Source: JBGUVL01 sp964370395
Lineage (GTDB): Bacteria; Bacillota_I; Bacilli_A; Erysipelotrichales; Erysipelotrichaceae
Reading direction: 5' to 3'
DNA: 64,000 bases
Assembly: GCA_964370395.1 (NCBI GenBank)
Contig: CAYJIZ010000004.1
Span: forward strand, 67,549-131,548
The translations under genes were made by a program, and so were the position numbers. Below, in pieces: positions 42,757 to 51,056 of the stretch. How positions within the stretch are numbered: position 1 is the stretch's first letter; each line of letters starts with the position of its first letter. The notes under the pieces are model-generated. The model saw only the letters and a program-made list of their open reading frames with translations, searched no databases and was not told the origin of the DNA.

Positions 42757-42901
42757 AAATAATAGGATAACCTATTAAAATGCTTCATTCACCTTATATG
42801 CAAAAAGAAAAAGAGGACCTGACCTCTTTTTCTTTTTGGAATATTTTAAATAGATGTTAGAAGTGAACTTCTAACGACACTATTATTATAAAAAAAATCA
42901 A
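42757..42901. repeat. 145-bp direct repeat, copy 1
   Basis: Matches 43163-43307 with only about half a dozen mismatches at a constant offset of 406 bp. It contains a bidirectional terminator-like hairpin at 42802-42837 (AAAAAGAAAAAGAGG against CCTCTTTTTCTTTTT) and a second hairpin at 42856-42875 (GTTAGAAG/CTTCTAAC). It has no ORF. Confidence 0.9.
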
Positions 42902-42959
42902 TCGCTTCTGCAACTATTATTTCAAAATAAAAAAAGACAAAAAATAGTCACGAGATTTT

Positions 42960-43062
42960 AAGAAAACCGCATATATAGTAGTAGGGGGAGTTTACTCTTC
43001 TTAGTGTAAGAGTATCTGTAGCTACTGTGAATGAAAGACAAAATACAGAAGAAAGGAGCGAC
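42960..43062 (+). ncRNA. Possible structured 5' leader of the small-peptide transcript
   Basis: Upstream of the small peptide lies a region with a TATATAG -10-like box near 42971, a GC-richer stretch (TAGTAGGGGGAG) and a hairpin TACTCTT/AAGAGTA (42993-42999 with 43008-43014). A long structured leader is usual for type I toxin mRNAs. The interval 42902-42959 shows nothing. Confidence 0.3.
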
Positions 43063-43065
43063 AAT

Positions 43066-43140
43066 ATGTCAATAGTGTGTCTATATGGAATATTTTACTT
43101 CGATAATATTAATCTTAGTTTTAATCCTATTATTACTTGA
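43066..43140 (+). CDS. 24-codon frame with the best SD before the toxin-like peptide
   Basis: AAGGAG at 43053-43058 is seven bases before this ATG. The frame (MSIVCLYGIFYF...) ends at 43140 and overlaps the hydrophobic peptide at 43085 in another phase. It may be a coupling frame, or a one-base shift may have separated the SD-start from the toxin. Confidence 0.3.
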   Translation: MSIVCLYGIFYFDNINLSFNPIIT

Positions 43141-43168
43141 GATGATTGCTATCATTTTTAAGAAATAA
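43085..43168 (+). CDS. 27-residue hydrophobic peptide, type I toxin-like
   Basis: ATG at 43085 opens a 27-codon frame. It starts MEYFTS, continues with about 18 mainly Ile/Leu/Val residues with one internal Glu-Met, and ends IIFKK. A single membrane helix with a basic end in so short a peptide is the pattern of Fst/Ldr/holin-like type I toxins. It lies between two 145-bp direct repeats that carry terminator hairpins, and its stop codon falls within copy 2. It has no SD of its own. No antitoxin RNA promoter was identified. Confidence 0.45.
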   Translation: MEYFTSIILILVLILLLLEMIAIIFKK

Positions 43169-43307
43169 TAGGATAGCCTATTAAAATGCTTCATTCACCT
43201 TATATGCAAAAAGAAAAAGAGGGCCGATCCTCTTTTTCTTTTTGGAATATTTTAAATAGATGTTAGAAGCGAACTTCTAACGACACTATTATTATAAAAA
43301 AAATCAA
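43163..43307. repeat. 145-bp direct repeat, copy 2
   Basis: Second copy of 42757-42901. The terminator-like hairpin is at 43208-43243 and the GTTAGAAG/CTTCTAAC hairpin at 43262-43281. The first hairpin can terminate both the small-peptide transcript and the convergent cutC operon. Nothing further is visible in 43308-43372. Confidence 0.9.
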
Positions 43308-43372
43308 ATCAGTATGCAATGATTACTTTGTTTTTTTAGTACATTAATGAAAAAACAAGAATTTCTTTTTGC

Positions 43373-44113
43373 TTATACTTTTGCGATTGTTTCTAAGACT
43401 GCCTTTACTATTTCACTATCCACAACTTCATACTTGTTAATATCGATATAAGAAAAATTAACTCCATAATTCGATGTAGTAGGGTCATGCAAATACCCTT
43501 TGCATGAAGAATGTACTTGAACTACTTTCGTATTTTCGATAACATAATCTGCATTTTCTGCATTTATTCCACAGCCTGGCAAAATTTCAATACGATCACC
43601 AAATGTTTCTTGCGCTAATTTAATCTGTTTGATTCCATCTATTGCTTTTACCCCTGCACCACTTGTTAGTACACGTTGGCAACCACATTCAATTACATCT
43701 TCCATAGCCTTCATATAATCGCTTGTAACATCGATAGCACGATGGAAAACCGCTTCTTTTCCATACGATTGAATAAGTGCAACCATTCTTTTTGTTGCCT
43801 CTTTGTCTATCGTTTTGTCTTCATTTAGAAAACCGAATGCCAAACCATCTGCTCCGTTTTCTAATAAAATTTTCGCATCATAAAATATGATATCCATGTC
43901 TTCTTTACGATAACAAAATCCACTTGCACGATCACGAACCATACAAATTACATTTAAATCAGTATCTTCTTTTACTTTTTTTAGTGTTGCCAAAGAAGGT
44001 GTTAACCCTCCCAAATGCAATGCGCTATTAAGTTCGATACGTTTCGCTCCACCCTTTTGTGCTTGTAGTGCATCATAATACGATCCACAGCAAACTTCTA
44101 AAATCTTATTCAT
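43373..44113 (-). CDS. cutC: CutC family protein
   Basis: A 246-residue TIM-barrel protein of the CutC family, long linked to copper homeostasis, though its enzymatic role is unproven. It has LEVCCGSYYDALQAQKGGAKRIELNSAL with LGGLTPS (about 30-36), VICMVRDRASGFCY and the Cys pair region VLTSGAGVKAIDGI; ILPGCGINAENA follows. GGGAG fits the ATG at 44113, which lies eight bases inside the fumarase beta gene, so it is the fourth gene of that operon. Confidence 0.9.
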   Translation of the reverse strand: MNKILEVCCGSYYDALQAQKGGAKRIELNSALHLGGLTPSLATLKKVKEDTDLNVICMVRDRASGFCYRKEDMDIIFYDAKILLENGADGLAFGFLNEDKTIDKEATKRMVALIQSYGKEAVFHRAIDVTSDYMKAMEDVIECGCQRVLTSGAGVKAIDGIKQIKLAQETFGDRIEILPGCGINAENADYVIENTKVVQVHSSCKGYLHDPTTSNYGVNFSYIDINKYEVVDSEIVKAVLETIAKV

Positions 44114-44627
44114 AAATATTTCTCCCTTTAGTATCAATTGCTACTGTAACAGGAAAATCTTTGACTTCTAACTTTACAATTGCTTCTGCTCCTAAATCAG
44201 CAAACGCAACTGGTTGTGCATCCACAACACATTTACTTAGAAGTGCTCCTGCACCACCGATTGCAACTAAATACAACGCTTCATTTCTAGCGATGGCATC
44301 CACTACCGGTTGGCTTCGATAGCCTTTACCGATTGTTGCGCACACGCCTAAATCATACAACCTACTTGCATAAACGTCCATTCTCATGCTCGTAGTAGGA
44401 CCTGCGCTTCCAAATTTCTTATTTGGTGGCGTTGGTGTTGGACCAACATAATAAATAGTTGCACCTTCTAACTCAATAGGTAAGGCTTCCTTATTATCTA
44501 ACATTTCATTCAAACGTTTGTGTGCTGCATCTCTCGCCGTATAAATCGTTCCGCTTAAATAAAGTAAGTCTCCAACAGCAAGTGACTCTTTCACTTCTTT
44601 GCTCATTGGTAATGTTATCTGTTTCAT
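44106..44627 (-). CDS. fumB: Class I fumarate hydratase, beta subunit
   Basis: A 173-residue beta subunit of the two-subunit [4Fe-4S] fumarase (or L-tartrate dehydratase). The conserved GDLLYLSGTIYTARDAAHKR (about 20-40), YYVGPTPTPPNKKFGSAGPTT (about 65-85) and VAIGGAGALLSKCV (about 130) are present. Start at 44627 has AAGGTG; its ATG overlaps the alpha stop (ATGA). Malate context favours fumarase over tartrate dehydratase. Confidence 0.88.
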   Translation of the reverse strand: MKQITLPMSKEVKESLAVGDLLYLSGTIYTARDAAHKRLNEMLDNKEALPIELEGATIYYVGPTPTPPNKKFGSAGPTTSMRMDVYASRLYDLGVCATIGKGYRSQPVVDAIARNEALYLVAIGGAGALLSKCVVDAQPVAFADLGAEAIVKLEVKDFPVTVAIDTKGRNIYE

Positions 44628-45472
44628 ACAATCACCTTTTTCGCATGTCTTGTAACATGACATGAAATATTAACAGCGCAAGGAAGTCCTGCAATATGCG
44701 TTGGAAAATACTCTACATTTACTTTTAATACTGTGGTATCTCCTTTTAGTCCTTGTGGGCCTATGTTTAACGCATTGGCTTGTTCCAATAACTCTTTCTC
44801 TAATTGTGCATACATTGGATTGGCATTGCTTGTTGAGCAATCACGCAACGTTGCTTTTTTCGCTAACACAGCAGCGTAATCAAAAGTACCACCAATACCA
44901 ACACCGACAACCATTGGTGGACAAGCATTTGGTCCAGCTTTTTTAATCGCATCAATCACAGCTTGTTTCACTCCGTCTACACCTTGTGCTGGTTTCAACA
45001 TTGTGATTGTCGACATATTTTCACTACCAAATCCTTTGCATCCTACTTCCAATACAATTTCATCACCAGCGACAATCGTTGGATAAATAATGCATGGTGT
45101 ATTGTCTTTTGTATTAATTCTTTCAAACAGAGGATCACTTACAATACTCTTACGCAAGTATCCTTCTTCGTAACCCAAACGAACTCCTTCATTAATGGCA
45201 TCATTTAAATCACCACCAACAAGACATACTTGTTGACCAATCTTCACAAACACGATTACCATTCCTGTATCTTGGCAAATCGGAATTCGCTCTTCTTTGG
45301 CGATACGTGCATTTTCACTTAGCAACTGTAACGTTTGTTTTCCAATCACACTCGTTTCTTTTGCTTCGCTCTCTTTTAATAATGCTTCAATATCTTGTGG
45401 GTATTCAAAATTTATTTCTTGTACCATTTCACGAATGGCTTCGCTCACTTTACTAACGTGTATTTCTTTCAT
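44624..45472 (-). CDS. fumA: Class I fumarate hydratase, alpha subunit
   Basis: A 282-residue [4Fe-4S] hydro-lyase alpha subunit. Likely cluster ligands are Cys in PICQDTGMVIVF (about 61), in VGCKGFGSENMS (about 173) and in LRDCSTSNANPM (about 226). VVGVGIGGTFDYA (about 204) is typical. It converts malate and fumarate with the beta subunit. Its ATG overlaps the malic-enzyme stop codon (TAATG), so the genes are co-translated. Confidence 0.9.
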   Translation of the reverse strand: MKEIHVSKVSEAIREMVQEINFEYPQDIEALLKESEAKETSVIGKQTLQLLSENARIAKEERIPICQDTGMVIVFVKIGQQVCLVGGDLNDAINEGVRLGYEEGYLRKSIVSDPLFERINTKDNTPCIIYPTIVAGDEIVLEVGCKGFGSENMSTITMLKPAQGVDGVKQAVIDAIKKAGPNACPPMVVGVGIGGTFDYAAVLAKKATLRDCSTSNANPMYAQLEKELLEQANALNIGPQGLKGDTTVLKVNVEYFPTHIAGLPCAVNISCHVTRHAKKVIV

Positions 45473-46638
45473 TACTTCACACTTCTTTTGTATTCATCAC
45501 TAACTGCTTTCGCTACCACTTTTGCAACTTCTTTATTAAATGCATCAGGAATGATGTAGTCTTCATTCAATTCTTCTTCGCTTACGATACTCGCAATGGC
45601 TTTTGCCGCTGCAACTTTCATCTCTTCGCTAATAGCGTGCGCTCTTGCATCAAGGGCACCTCTAAAAATACCTGGGAATACAAGTACATTATTAATTTGA
45701 TTTGGGAAATCACTTCTTCCTGTCGCTACAACACGTGCTCCCCCTTTTTTCGCATCTTCTGGTAAAATTTCTGGTTCTGGATTTGCCATCGCAAATACGA
45801 TTGCATCTTTATTCATACTTTCTACCATTTCAACACTTACTGTTTTAGGACCACTTACTCCGATGAAAACATCTGCCCCTTTCATCGCATCTGCCAAACT
45901 ACCACGTAATTCTTGCGTGTTTGTCACTTTTGCGATTTCTTGTTGAGCGCTGTTCATCCAGTCTTCGCCTTCACATAAAATTCCTTTGCGTGCCACTAAG
46001 ACAACATTTTTCATACCTAGACGTTGCAACAATTTACAAATACTAATTCCCGCACTTCCTGCTCCTAAAATCACAAAACGTGCTTCTTCCATTTTCTTAC
46101 CAACAAGTTTAAGAGCATTGATTAACCCTGCACTTGTTACAATTGCTGTACCATGTTGGTCATCATGAAATACTGGAATATCCAATTCTTCAATTAAACG
46201 ACGTTCAATTTCAAAACATCTAGGCGCTGCAATATCTTCTAAATTAATACCACCAAATGTTGGTGCTAAATATTTTACTGTTTTAATAATTTCTTCATCA
46301 TCTTGCGTATCCAAACAAATAGGAAAGGCATCAATATCCGCAAACTCTTTAAATAAGATCGCTTTTCCTTCCATTACTGGCATCGCTGCATGAGGGCCAA
46401 TGTTTCCAAGTCCTAAAACCGCGCTTCCATCACTGACTACCGCAACCAAATTACCTTTTGCAGTATAGCGATACGCTTCTTCTGGATTGGCATTAATTTC
46501 ACGACAAGGCTGTGCTACCCCTGGCGTATACGCTAAACTAAGATCATCCAATGTTTCTACTTTCACTTTCGAAACCACTCCTAGTTTACCTTTGTTTTCT
46601 TCATGTAACTTTAACGACTTTTCATACACTGTACTCAT
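45472..46638 (-). CDS. NAD(P)-dependent malic enzyme
   Basis: A 388-residue bacterial-type malic enzyme (malate to pyruvate and CO2, or the reverse). The Tyr region LAYTPGVAQPC (about 30-40), catalytic Lys region TAKGNLVAVVSDGSAVLGLG (about 50-70), metal site HDDQHGTAIV (about 155) and dinucleotide loop ILGAGSAGISI (about 190) are visible. GGGAGG fits the ATG at 46638. First gene of the malic enzyme-fumarase-cutC operon, which links pyruvate to fumarate. Confidence 0.94.
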   Translation of the reverse strand: MSTVYEKSLKLHEENKGKLGVVSKVKVETLDDLSLAYTPGVAQPCREINANPEEAYRYTAKGNLVAVVSDGSAVLGLGNIGPHAAMPVMEGKAILFKEFADIDAFPICLDTQDDEEIIKTVKYLAPTFGGINLEDIAAPRCFEIERRLIEELDIPVFHDDQHGTAIVTSAGLINALKLVGKKMEEARFVILGAGSAGISICKLLQRLGMKNVVLVARKGILCEGEDWMNSAQQEIAKVTNTQELRGSLADAMKGADVFIGVSGPKTVSVEMVESMNKDAIVFAMANPEPEILPEDAKKGGARVVATGRSDFPNQINNVLVFPGIFRGALDARAHAISEEMKVAAAKAIASIVSEEELNEDYIIPDAFNKEVAKVVAKAVSDEYKRSVK

Positions 46639-46831
46639 ACATATCCTCCCACAAAATTTACTCAATCATTATACCACACTATCGAAATTTCTTAAGTAGA
46701 AAAAGGATAAAAAGTCCACCATATATTGGAAAAGAAAACGCGATACTTCTTAGCAACAAATAATTGCGTCCCCTTATCTAGACAAAAAAATCACTTTCCT
46801 GTATTGTAAAGAAAAGAGAAGGGGTTATCGT
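46639..46831. other. Divergent intergenic region
   Basis: Promoters for the malic-enzyme operon and the XRE gene must lie here, but no pair with two good hexamers could be picked by eye. Confidence 0.3.
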
Positions 46832-47767
46832 ATGCCTACAAAGATCGGAAAACAAATACAATTTTACCGTAAAAAAGAAAAGCTTTCGCAAGCCGAATTA
46901 GCTAACAAATTGCATGTTACACGACAAGCCATCAGTAGTTGGGAAAGAGATGTAAGCGAACCGGATTTGGATAGCTTACGCCAAATGGCTCAGATATTTA
47001 ACATACCTGTTCAAACCTTAATCGAAGAAACAATAGATGACACAGTAAACAAACAATTGAAAACCGTAAAACTTTTGTATGTGATTACGTTTCTTACTTT
47101 CTTGTATTGTTCTCGCGAAATTATTTTCTTTGAACAAAACATTTTTTTCCTTCTTTTCTTTATTTTGTTTGTCATGAGTAGCGTTCTTTTCTTAACTTTC
47201 CTACATGCCATTCATACAAATGACTATACTATGATTGACGGTTTTGATGAAACCATTCAGTATCATACACCGACCATAAATAAGATATTAATAAAAATAC
47301 TAATTCAAGTGTTAACAATGCACACGCTGATGAACGTAATCCTAATGTATGGTATTGCATTTGAACCACTTACTTTACCCCCAATCGTATTTGGTATGTA
47401 TTTCATCAACTTCTTTGCTTCTATTTTCATCACAAACAAAAAATACCAAACACAGCTATACGTAAACAAGGAAGATTTCATAAAGTCTCGCAGCGCTTCT
47501 TTTTATGGAGTGTACTTCATCCTTAATCTTTTGGTTATGGTACTAGGTATCATCTTATCTTTTGTTTTACATAACATTCAAAACAACTCAAAAGAAGCAC
47601 TGCTCATTCTTAGTCTACTCATTCCCTTTTTAGGCATTCACATCACCATCTTAATCGTTGCGGAAGAAAAGCGGAAAAACAATGAAACGCTTTCTAAAAA
47701 ATGGTTCCTTTTTGGAGCTATCATAACAATACTATGCACGCTAATTATGCTTTTTTACCCTTACTAA
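46832..47767 (+). CDS. XRE-family regulator with C-terminal membrane domain
   Basis: A 311-residue protein. Residues 5-65 are a Cro/CI-type HTH (KEKLSQAELANKLHVTRQAI, SSWERDVSEPDLDSLRQMA). Residues 75-310 have about six or seven transmembrane helices and no recognised domain. Membrane-anchored XRE regulators often control adjacent membrane or transport genes; here the next gene encodes an HD protein and the link is unclear. SD GAAGGGG precedes the ATG. Confidence 0.85.
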   Translation: MPTKIGKQIQFYRKKEKLSQAELANKLHVTRQAISSWERDVSEPDLDSLRQMAQIFNIPVQTLIEETIDDTVNKQLKTVKLLYVITFLTFLYCSREIIFFEQNIFFLLFFILFVMSSVLFLTFLHAIHTNDYTMIDGFDETIQYHTPTINKILIKILIQVLTMHTLMNVILMYGIAFEPLTLPPIVFGMYFINFFASIFITNKKYQTQLYVNKEDFIKSRSASFYGVYFILNLLVMVLGIILSFVLHNIQNNSKEALLILSLLIPFLGIHITILIVAEEKRKNNETLSKKWFLFGAIITILCTLIMLFYPY

Positions 47768-47873
47768 GAAACAAATTGAATAAATACACATGTTGTTTCC
47801 TCGCACTGTATGGTTAAAATAATTCAATAATCTTTTTTTAACGTGTATAATAGTAGCTATAGGAGTTAAAAAA

Positions 47874-48380
47874 ATGCCTCTTACCAATCAACAACTAACT
47901 TATTTTAAAGATGTTTCCTTGCCTATTATTCAAAATGAACACTACCAGTCAATGAAACAATTTATGCAACACGCTTCCATCTCCACTTACGAACATAGTA
48001 TATGTGTGGCGTATTACAGTTATTACTTAATGAAAAAATTACGTATTTCTTGTAGTGCGAAAAGTGTTATTGTTGGCGCTTTGTTGCATGATTTTTATTT
48101 GTATGATTGGCATCATAAACAGGAATCCCATAAGTGGCATGGATTTCACCACCCTAAAAAAGCAAAGCATAATGCAACACAACATTACGCTATCAATGAA
48201 ACGGAACAACATATTATCGAAGCCCATATGTGGCCCCTTACAATGCGACATTTTCCTTCTTCCAAAGAAGCGATTATCGTAAACGTTGTGGATAAGTATG
48301 TTTCGCTAATGGAAAGTATGCATTATCGTTTTCATGTATTAGATAAGATAAAGGAGTATAGCGATGAGTCAAAATTGTGA
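47874..48380 (+). CDS. HD-domain metal-dependent phosphohydrolase
   Basis: A 168-residue HD protein. Metal-binding residues are in YEHSICVAYYSYYL (His, about 42), LLHDFYLYDWHH (the HD pair, about 72), HAIINEA-like ETEQHIIEAHMWPL (His about 122) and VNVVDKYVSLME (Asp about 145). This matches the small uncharacterised HD proteins of Bacillota; the substrate (nucleotide or phosphate ester) is unknown. SD AGGAG. A promoter TTCAAT-17-TATAAT lies about 25 bases upstream. It overlaps mrp by 17 bases. Confidence 0.85.
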   Translation: MPLTNQQLTYFKDVSLPIIQNEHYQSMKQFMQHASISTYEHSICVAYYSYYLMKKLRISCSAKSVIVGALLHDFYLYDWHHKQESHKWHGFHHPKKAKHNATQHYAINETEQHIIEAHMWPLTMRHFPSSKEAIIVNVVDKYVSLMESMHYRFHVLDKIKEYSDESKL

Positions 48381-49176
48381 TCACAACTGTTCTAGTTGTA
48401 AAGCTGATTGTGGCGAAAGAGAAATTCAAAAATTACCTCTTCACCACATGAGTAAAGTAAAAAAGGTAATTGCAGTAATGAGTGGAAAAGGTGGAGTAGG
48501 AAAATCATCTATCACTTCATTGCTTGCTACAAGCGTTAATAAGATGGGTTACAAAACAGCGATTTTGGATGCCGATATTACTGGACCAAGTATTCCAAAA
48601 GTATTTGGTATTAGTGAAAAAGCAAAAGGAAGCGAAGAAATGATCTTCCCTGAAAAAACACGTACGGGAATCGATGTCATTTCGATTAACTTAATGTTAG
48701 AAAATGATCGTGATCCTGTTGTATGGCGTGGACCAGTGATTGCTGGTGTTGTTCATCAGTTTTGGCAAAATGTATTATGGGAAGATGTTGACTATATGTT
48801 TGTTGATATGCCTCCAGGAACAGGTGATGTTCCATTAACTGTTTTTCAATCTTTGCCTGTAGATGGTATCATCGTTGTTACTTCTCCTCAAGAGCTTGTT
48901 TCCATGATTGTTGAGAAAGCCGTAAAAATGGCGAACATGATGAACATCCCGATTTTAGGAATGGTGGAAAACTATTCTTACTTCCTTTGCCCTGACAACA
49001 ATAAGAAATACGAAATTTTCGGGGAAAGCCACATCGAGGAAATTGCACAACAATACCAAATTCCAGTAATTGCGAAATTACCGATCGATCCTGCTTTTGC
49101 GAAAGCAAGTGACAATGGAAACATTGAAAGCTGTGATACAAGTGCCTTCGATTCGATTTTAGACTATATTAAATAA
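48364..49176 (+). CDS. Mrp/NBP35-type P-loop ATPase (Fe-S carrier)
   Basis: A 270-residue deviant-Walker ATPase. A short Cys-rich N-terminus (CDHNCSSCKADC, residues 5-16) precedes the P-loop MSGKGGVGKSS (about 39-49), ILDADITGPSIPK (about 72) and MFVDMPPGTGD (about 145). The C-terminal metal motif is CPDNN, keeping only the first Cys of the usual CPxC, so cluster binding across the dimer may be altered. The likely role is Fe-S cluster carriage. Starts inside the HD gene; terminator follows. Confidence 0.9.
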   Translation: MSQNCDHNCSSCKADCGEREIQKLPLHHMSKVKKVIAVMSGKGGVGKSSITSLLATSVNKMGYKTAILDADITGPSIPKVFGISEKAKGSEEMIFPEKTRTGIDVISINLMLENDRDPVVWRGPVIAGVVHQFWQNVLWEDVDYMFVDMPPGTGDVPLTVFQSLPVDGIIVVTSPQELVSMIVEKAVKMANMMNIPILGMVENYSYFLCPDNNKKYEIFGESHIEEIAQQYQIPVIAKLPIDPAFAKASDNGNIESCDTSAFDSILDYIK

Positions 49177-49178
49177 AC

Positions 49179-49202
49179 AGACGCTACGGCGTCTTTTTTT
49201 TT
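49179..49202 (+). terminator. Terminator of the HD-mrp unit
   Basis: AGACGC TACG GCGTCT followed by a run of T, right after the mrp stop codon. Confidence 0.9.
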
Positions 49203-49266
49203 GAAGATATTGTACAAGCCATTTCTTTTTAAAACTGCTACAATAGTGTGTAATTGAGGTGATTTT

Positions 49267-50091
49267 ATGGAGAAAGAAAAACGTGTTATCGTATACGATG
49301 AGTTAAATATTGAAGCATACCACTTACTTGGTTTTGTTCAACCATTCCCCCTTCATTTCCACAACTTTTTTGTGATTGGGTGTGTGGATGATGGGTTTCG
49401 TTATTTACAATGCCAAAACAAAGAATACCACTTATGTGCAAATGATATTGTTCTTTTTAATCCTAACGATACGCATACTTGTGCACAAATAAACAATTGT
49501 AGTTTGGATTATCGCGCTATTAATATTCCTATTTCTTCAATGGAACAATTCATGCTAGAATTAACAGGTAAAAAAGAGATACCCTCCTTTCAACAAACCG
49601 TGATACAAAACGATGCTGTTTTATTTTACTTGCGCTGTCTGCATAAAATGATGATGGAAGGAAATAAAGAATTTGAAAAAGAAGAATACTTATTGCTGTT
49701 GTTATCGCTATTAATTGAAAATTATGCGAGTACTACTTTTATGGAACAAACAACAAGTCGAGATGAAGTGGCAAAAGCATGCCAGTACATGCAAGACAAT
49801 TATACGAAACGAATTAGTCTACAAGAAATATGTGACTATGTAGGGACTAGCAAATCCTCTTTGTTACGTTTCTTTGTGAAAGAAAAAGGACTGACTCCCT
49901 ATCGCTACTTAGAAAGCATCCGTATCAACCATGCGAAAACACTATTAAAAGAAGGTGTTTCCATTATGGAAACAGCTCTACAAAGCGGCTTTTGCGACCA
50001 AAGTCATTTCACTCATTATTTCAATAGTTTTTTAGGCTTAACCCCTGCCTCTTACCAAAAAATATTTATGGAGAACCAACATGGAAAATAA
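49267..50091 (+). CDS. AraC-family regulator with cupin sensor
   Basis: A 274-residue regulator. Residues 20-110 form a cupin-like domain (FPLHFHNFFVIGCVDDGF, then FNPNDTHTC) with His residues able to bind metal or ligand. Residues 165-270 carry two HTH motifs, ISLQEICDYVGTSKSSLLRF and METALQSGFCDQSHFTHYF, ending in the AraC signature. It overlaps the EamA transporter gene by 11 bases and probably controls it. The extended -10 TGCTACAAT lies about 25 bases upstream. Confidence 0.9.
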   Translation: MEKEKRVIVYDELNIEAYHLLGFVQPFPLHFHNFFVIGCVDDGFRYLQCQNKEYHLCANDIVLFNPNDTHTCAQINNCSLDYRAINIPISSMEQFMLELTGKKEIPSFQQTVIQNDAVLFYLRCLHKMMMEGNKEFEKEEYLLLLLSLLIENYASTTFMEQTTSRDEVAKACQYMQDNYTKRISLQEICDYVGTSKSSLLRFFVKEKGLTPYRYLESIRINHAKTLLKEGVSIMETALQSGFCDQSHFTHYFNSFLGLTPASYQKIFMENQHGK

Positions 50092-50995
50092 AAACGGACA
50101 TATCGCTGCATTACTAACCATATTAATATGGGCAACCACATTTGTATCAACAAAGTTTCTATTAGAGGATCTGCATCCCTTAGAAATTTTAGTATTCCGC
50201 TTTGTGATCGGATTTCTTTGTTTGTGTATTGTTTATCCTAAAAAACTAAAAACGAAAGGAAGAAAAGAAGAAAAGTATTTTCTATTCGCTGGACTAACTG
50301 GTATCTGTTTTTATTACTTATTAGAAAACATCGCATTAACGTATACAACAAGCGCAAATGTAGGTATCCTAATTTCCACAGCTCCCTTTTTTACCGCTTT
50401 GCTTTCCTTCCTTTTTTATCGCAAGCAAACAAAAATAACGGTTCCTTTCTTTGTTGGTTTTTTATTCGCCATCATTGGTATCGCATGCATCAGCCTTCAA
50501 CAACACAGTCTTGAAATCAATCCCATCGGTGATTTCTTATCTGTCCTTGCCGCTTTTGTTTGGGCCATTTATTCCTTGCTTATTAAAAAAATAAGTACCT
50601 TTCAATACAACACCATTCAAACAACACGTCGTATTTTCTTCTATGGAATTTTGTGTATGATACCCGCCACGTTTGTCTTACCTTTTTCGTATGACATATC
50701 ACCTGTTTTCCTAAACAACAACGTATTTCATATTTTATTTTTAGGAGTCGGTGCTTCTGCCTTGTGTTTTGTTACTTGGAACTATGCATTGAAAATACTA
50801 GGTGCCATAAAAACAAGCGCATATATTTATCTAGTACCTTTGGTTACAATTATCGCTTCTTCCATCCTACTAAACGAATCCATCACTCCAACAACAATAC
50901 TAGGTATGGTTTTCATTTTATTCGGTTTATTTTTAAGTGAGAATAAACTCACATGGAAAAAAGTGATGAGCATTGTAAGAAGCAATAATCAATAA
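50081..50995 (+). CDS. EamA/DMT-family transporter
   Basis: A 304-residue transporter with ten transmembrane helices in two EamA halves (about 8-140 and 155-290). Typical parts are TILIWATTFVSTKFLLEDL, NIALTYTTSANVGILISTAP (end of first half) and NYALKILGAIKTSAYIYLVP (second half). Probably an exporter of a metabolite or amino acid controlled by the adjacent AraC regulator. It overlaps that gene by 11 bases. Confidence 0.92.
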   Translation: MENKNGHIAALLTILIWATTFVSTKFLLEDLHPLEILVFRFVIGFLCLCIVYPKKLKTKGRKEEKYFLFAGLTGICFYYLLENIALTYTTSANVGILISTAPFFTALLSFLFYRKQTKITVPFFVGFLFAIIGIACISLQQHSLEINPIGDFLSVLAAFVWAIYSLLIKKISTFQYNTIQTTRRIFFYGILCMIPATFVLPFSYDISPVFLNNNVFHILFLGVGASALCFVTWNYALKILGAIKTSAYIYLVPLVTIIASSILLNESITPTTILGMVFILFGLFLSENKLTWKKVMSIVRSNNQ

Positions 50996-51019
50996 GATTC
51001 CTTACTCATAAAATCATAC

Positions 51020-51056
51020 AAAAAGACTTGTCTATTTAGACAAGTCCTTTTTTCTT
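51020..51056. terminator. Bidirectional terminator
   Basis: GACTTGTCTA TT TAGACAAGTC with T runs on both strands; serves EamA and the convergent aldolase gene. Confidence 0.88.

Noticed and set aside
42757..43307. CRISPR or insertion sequence reading of the direct repeats
   Set aside because: There are only two long copies with no regular spacers, no transposase frame and no terminal inverted repeats matching an insertion sequence.
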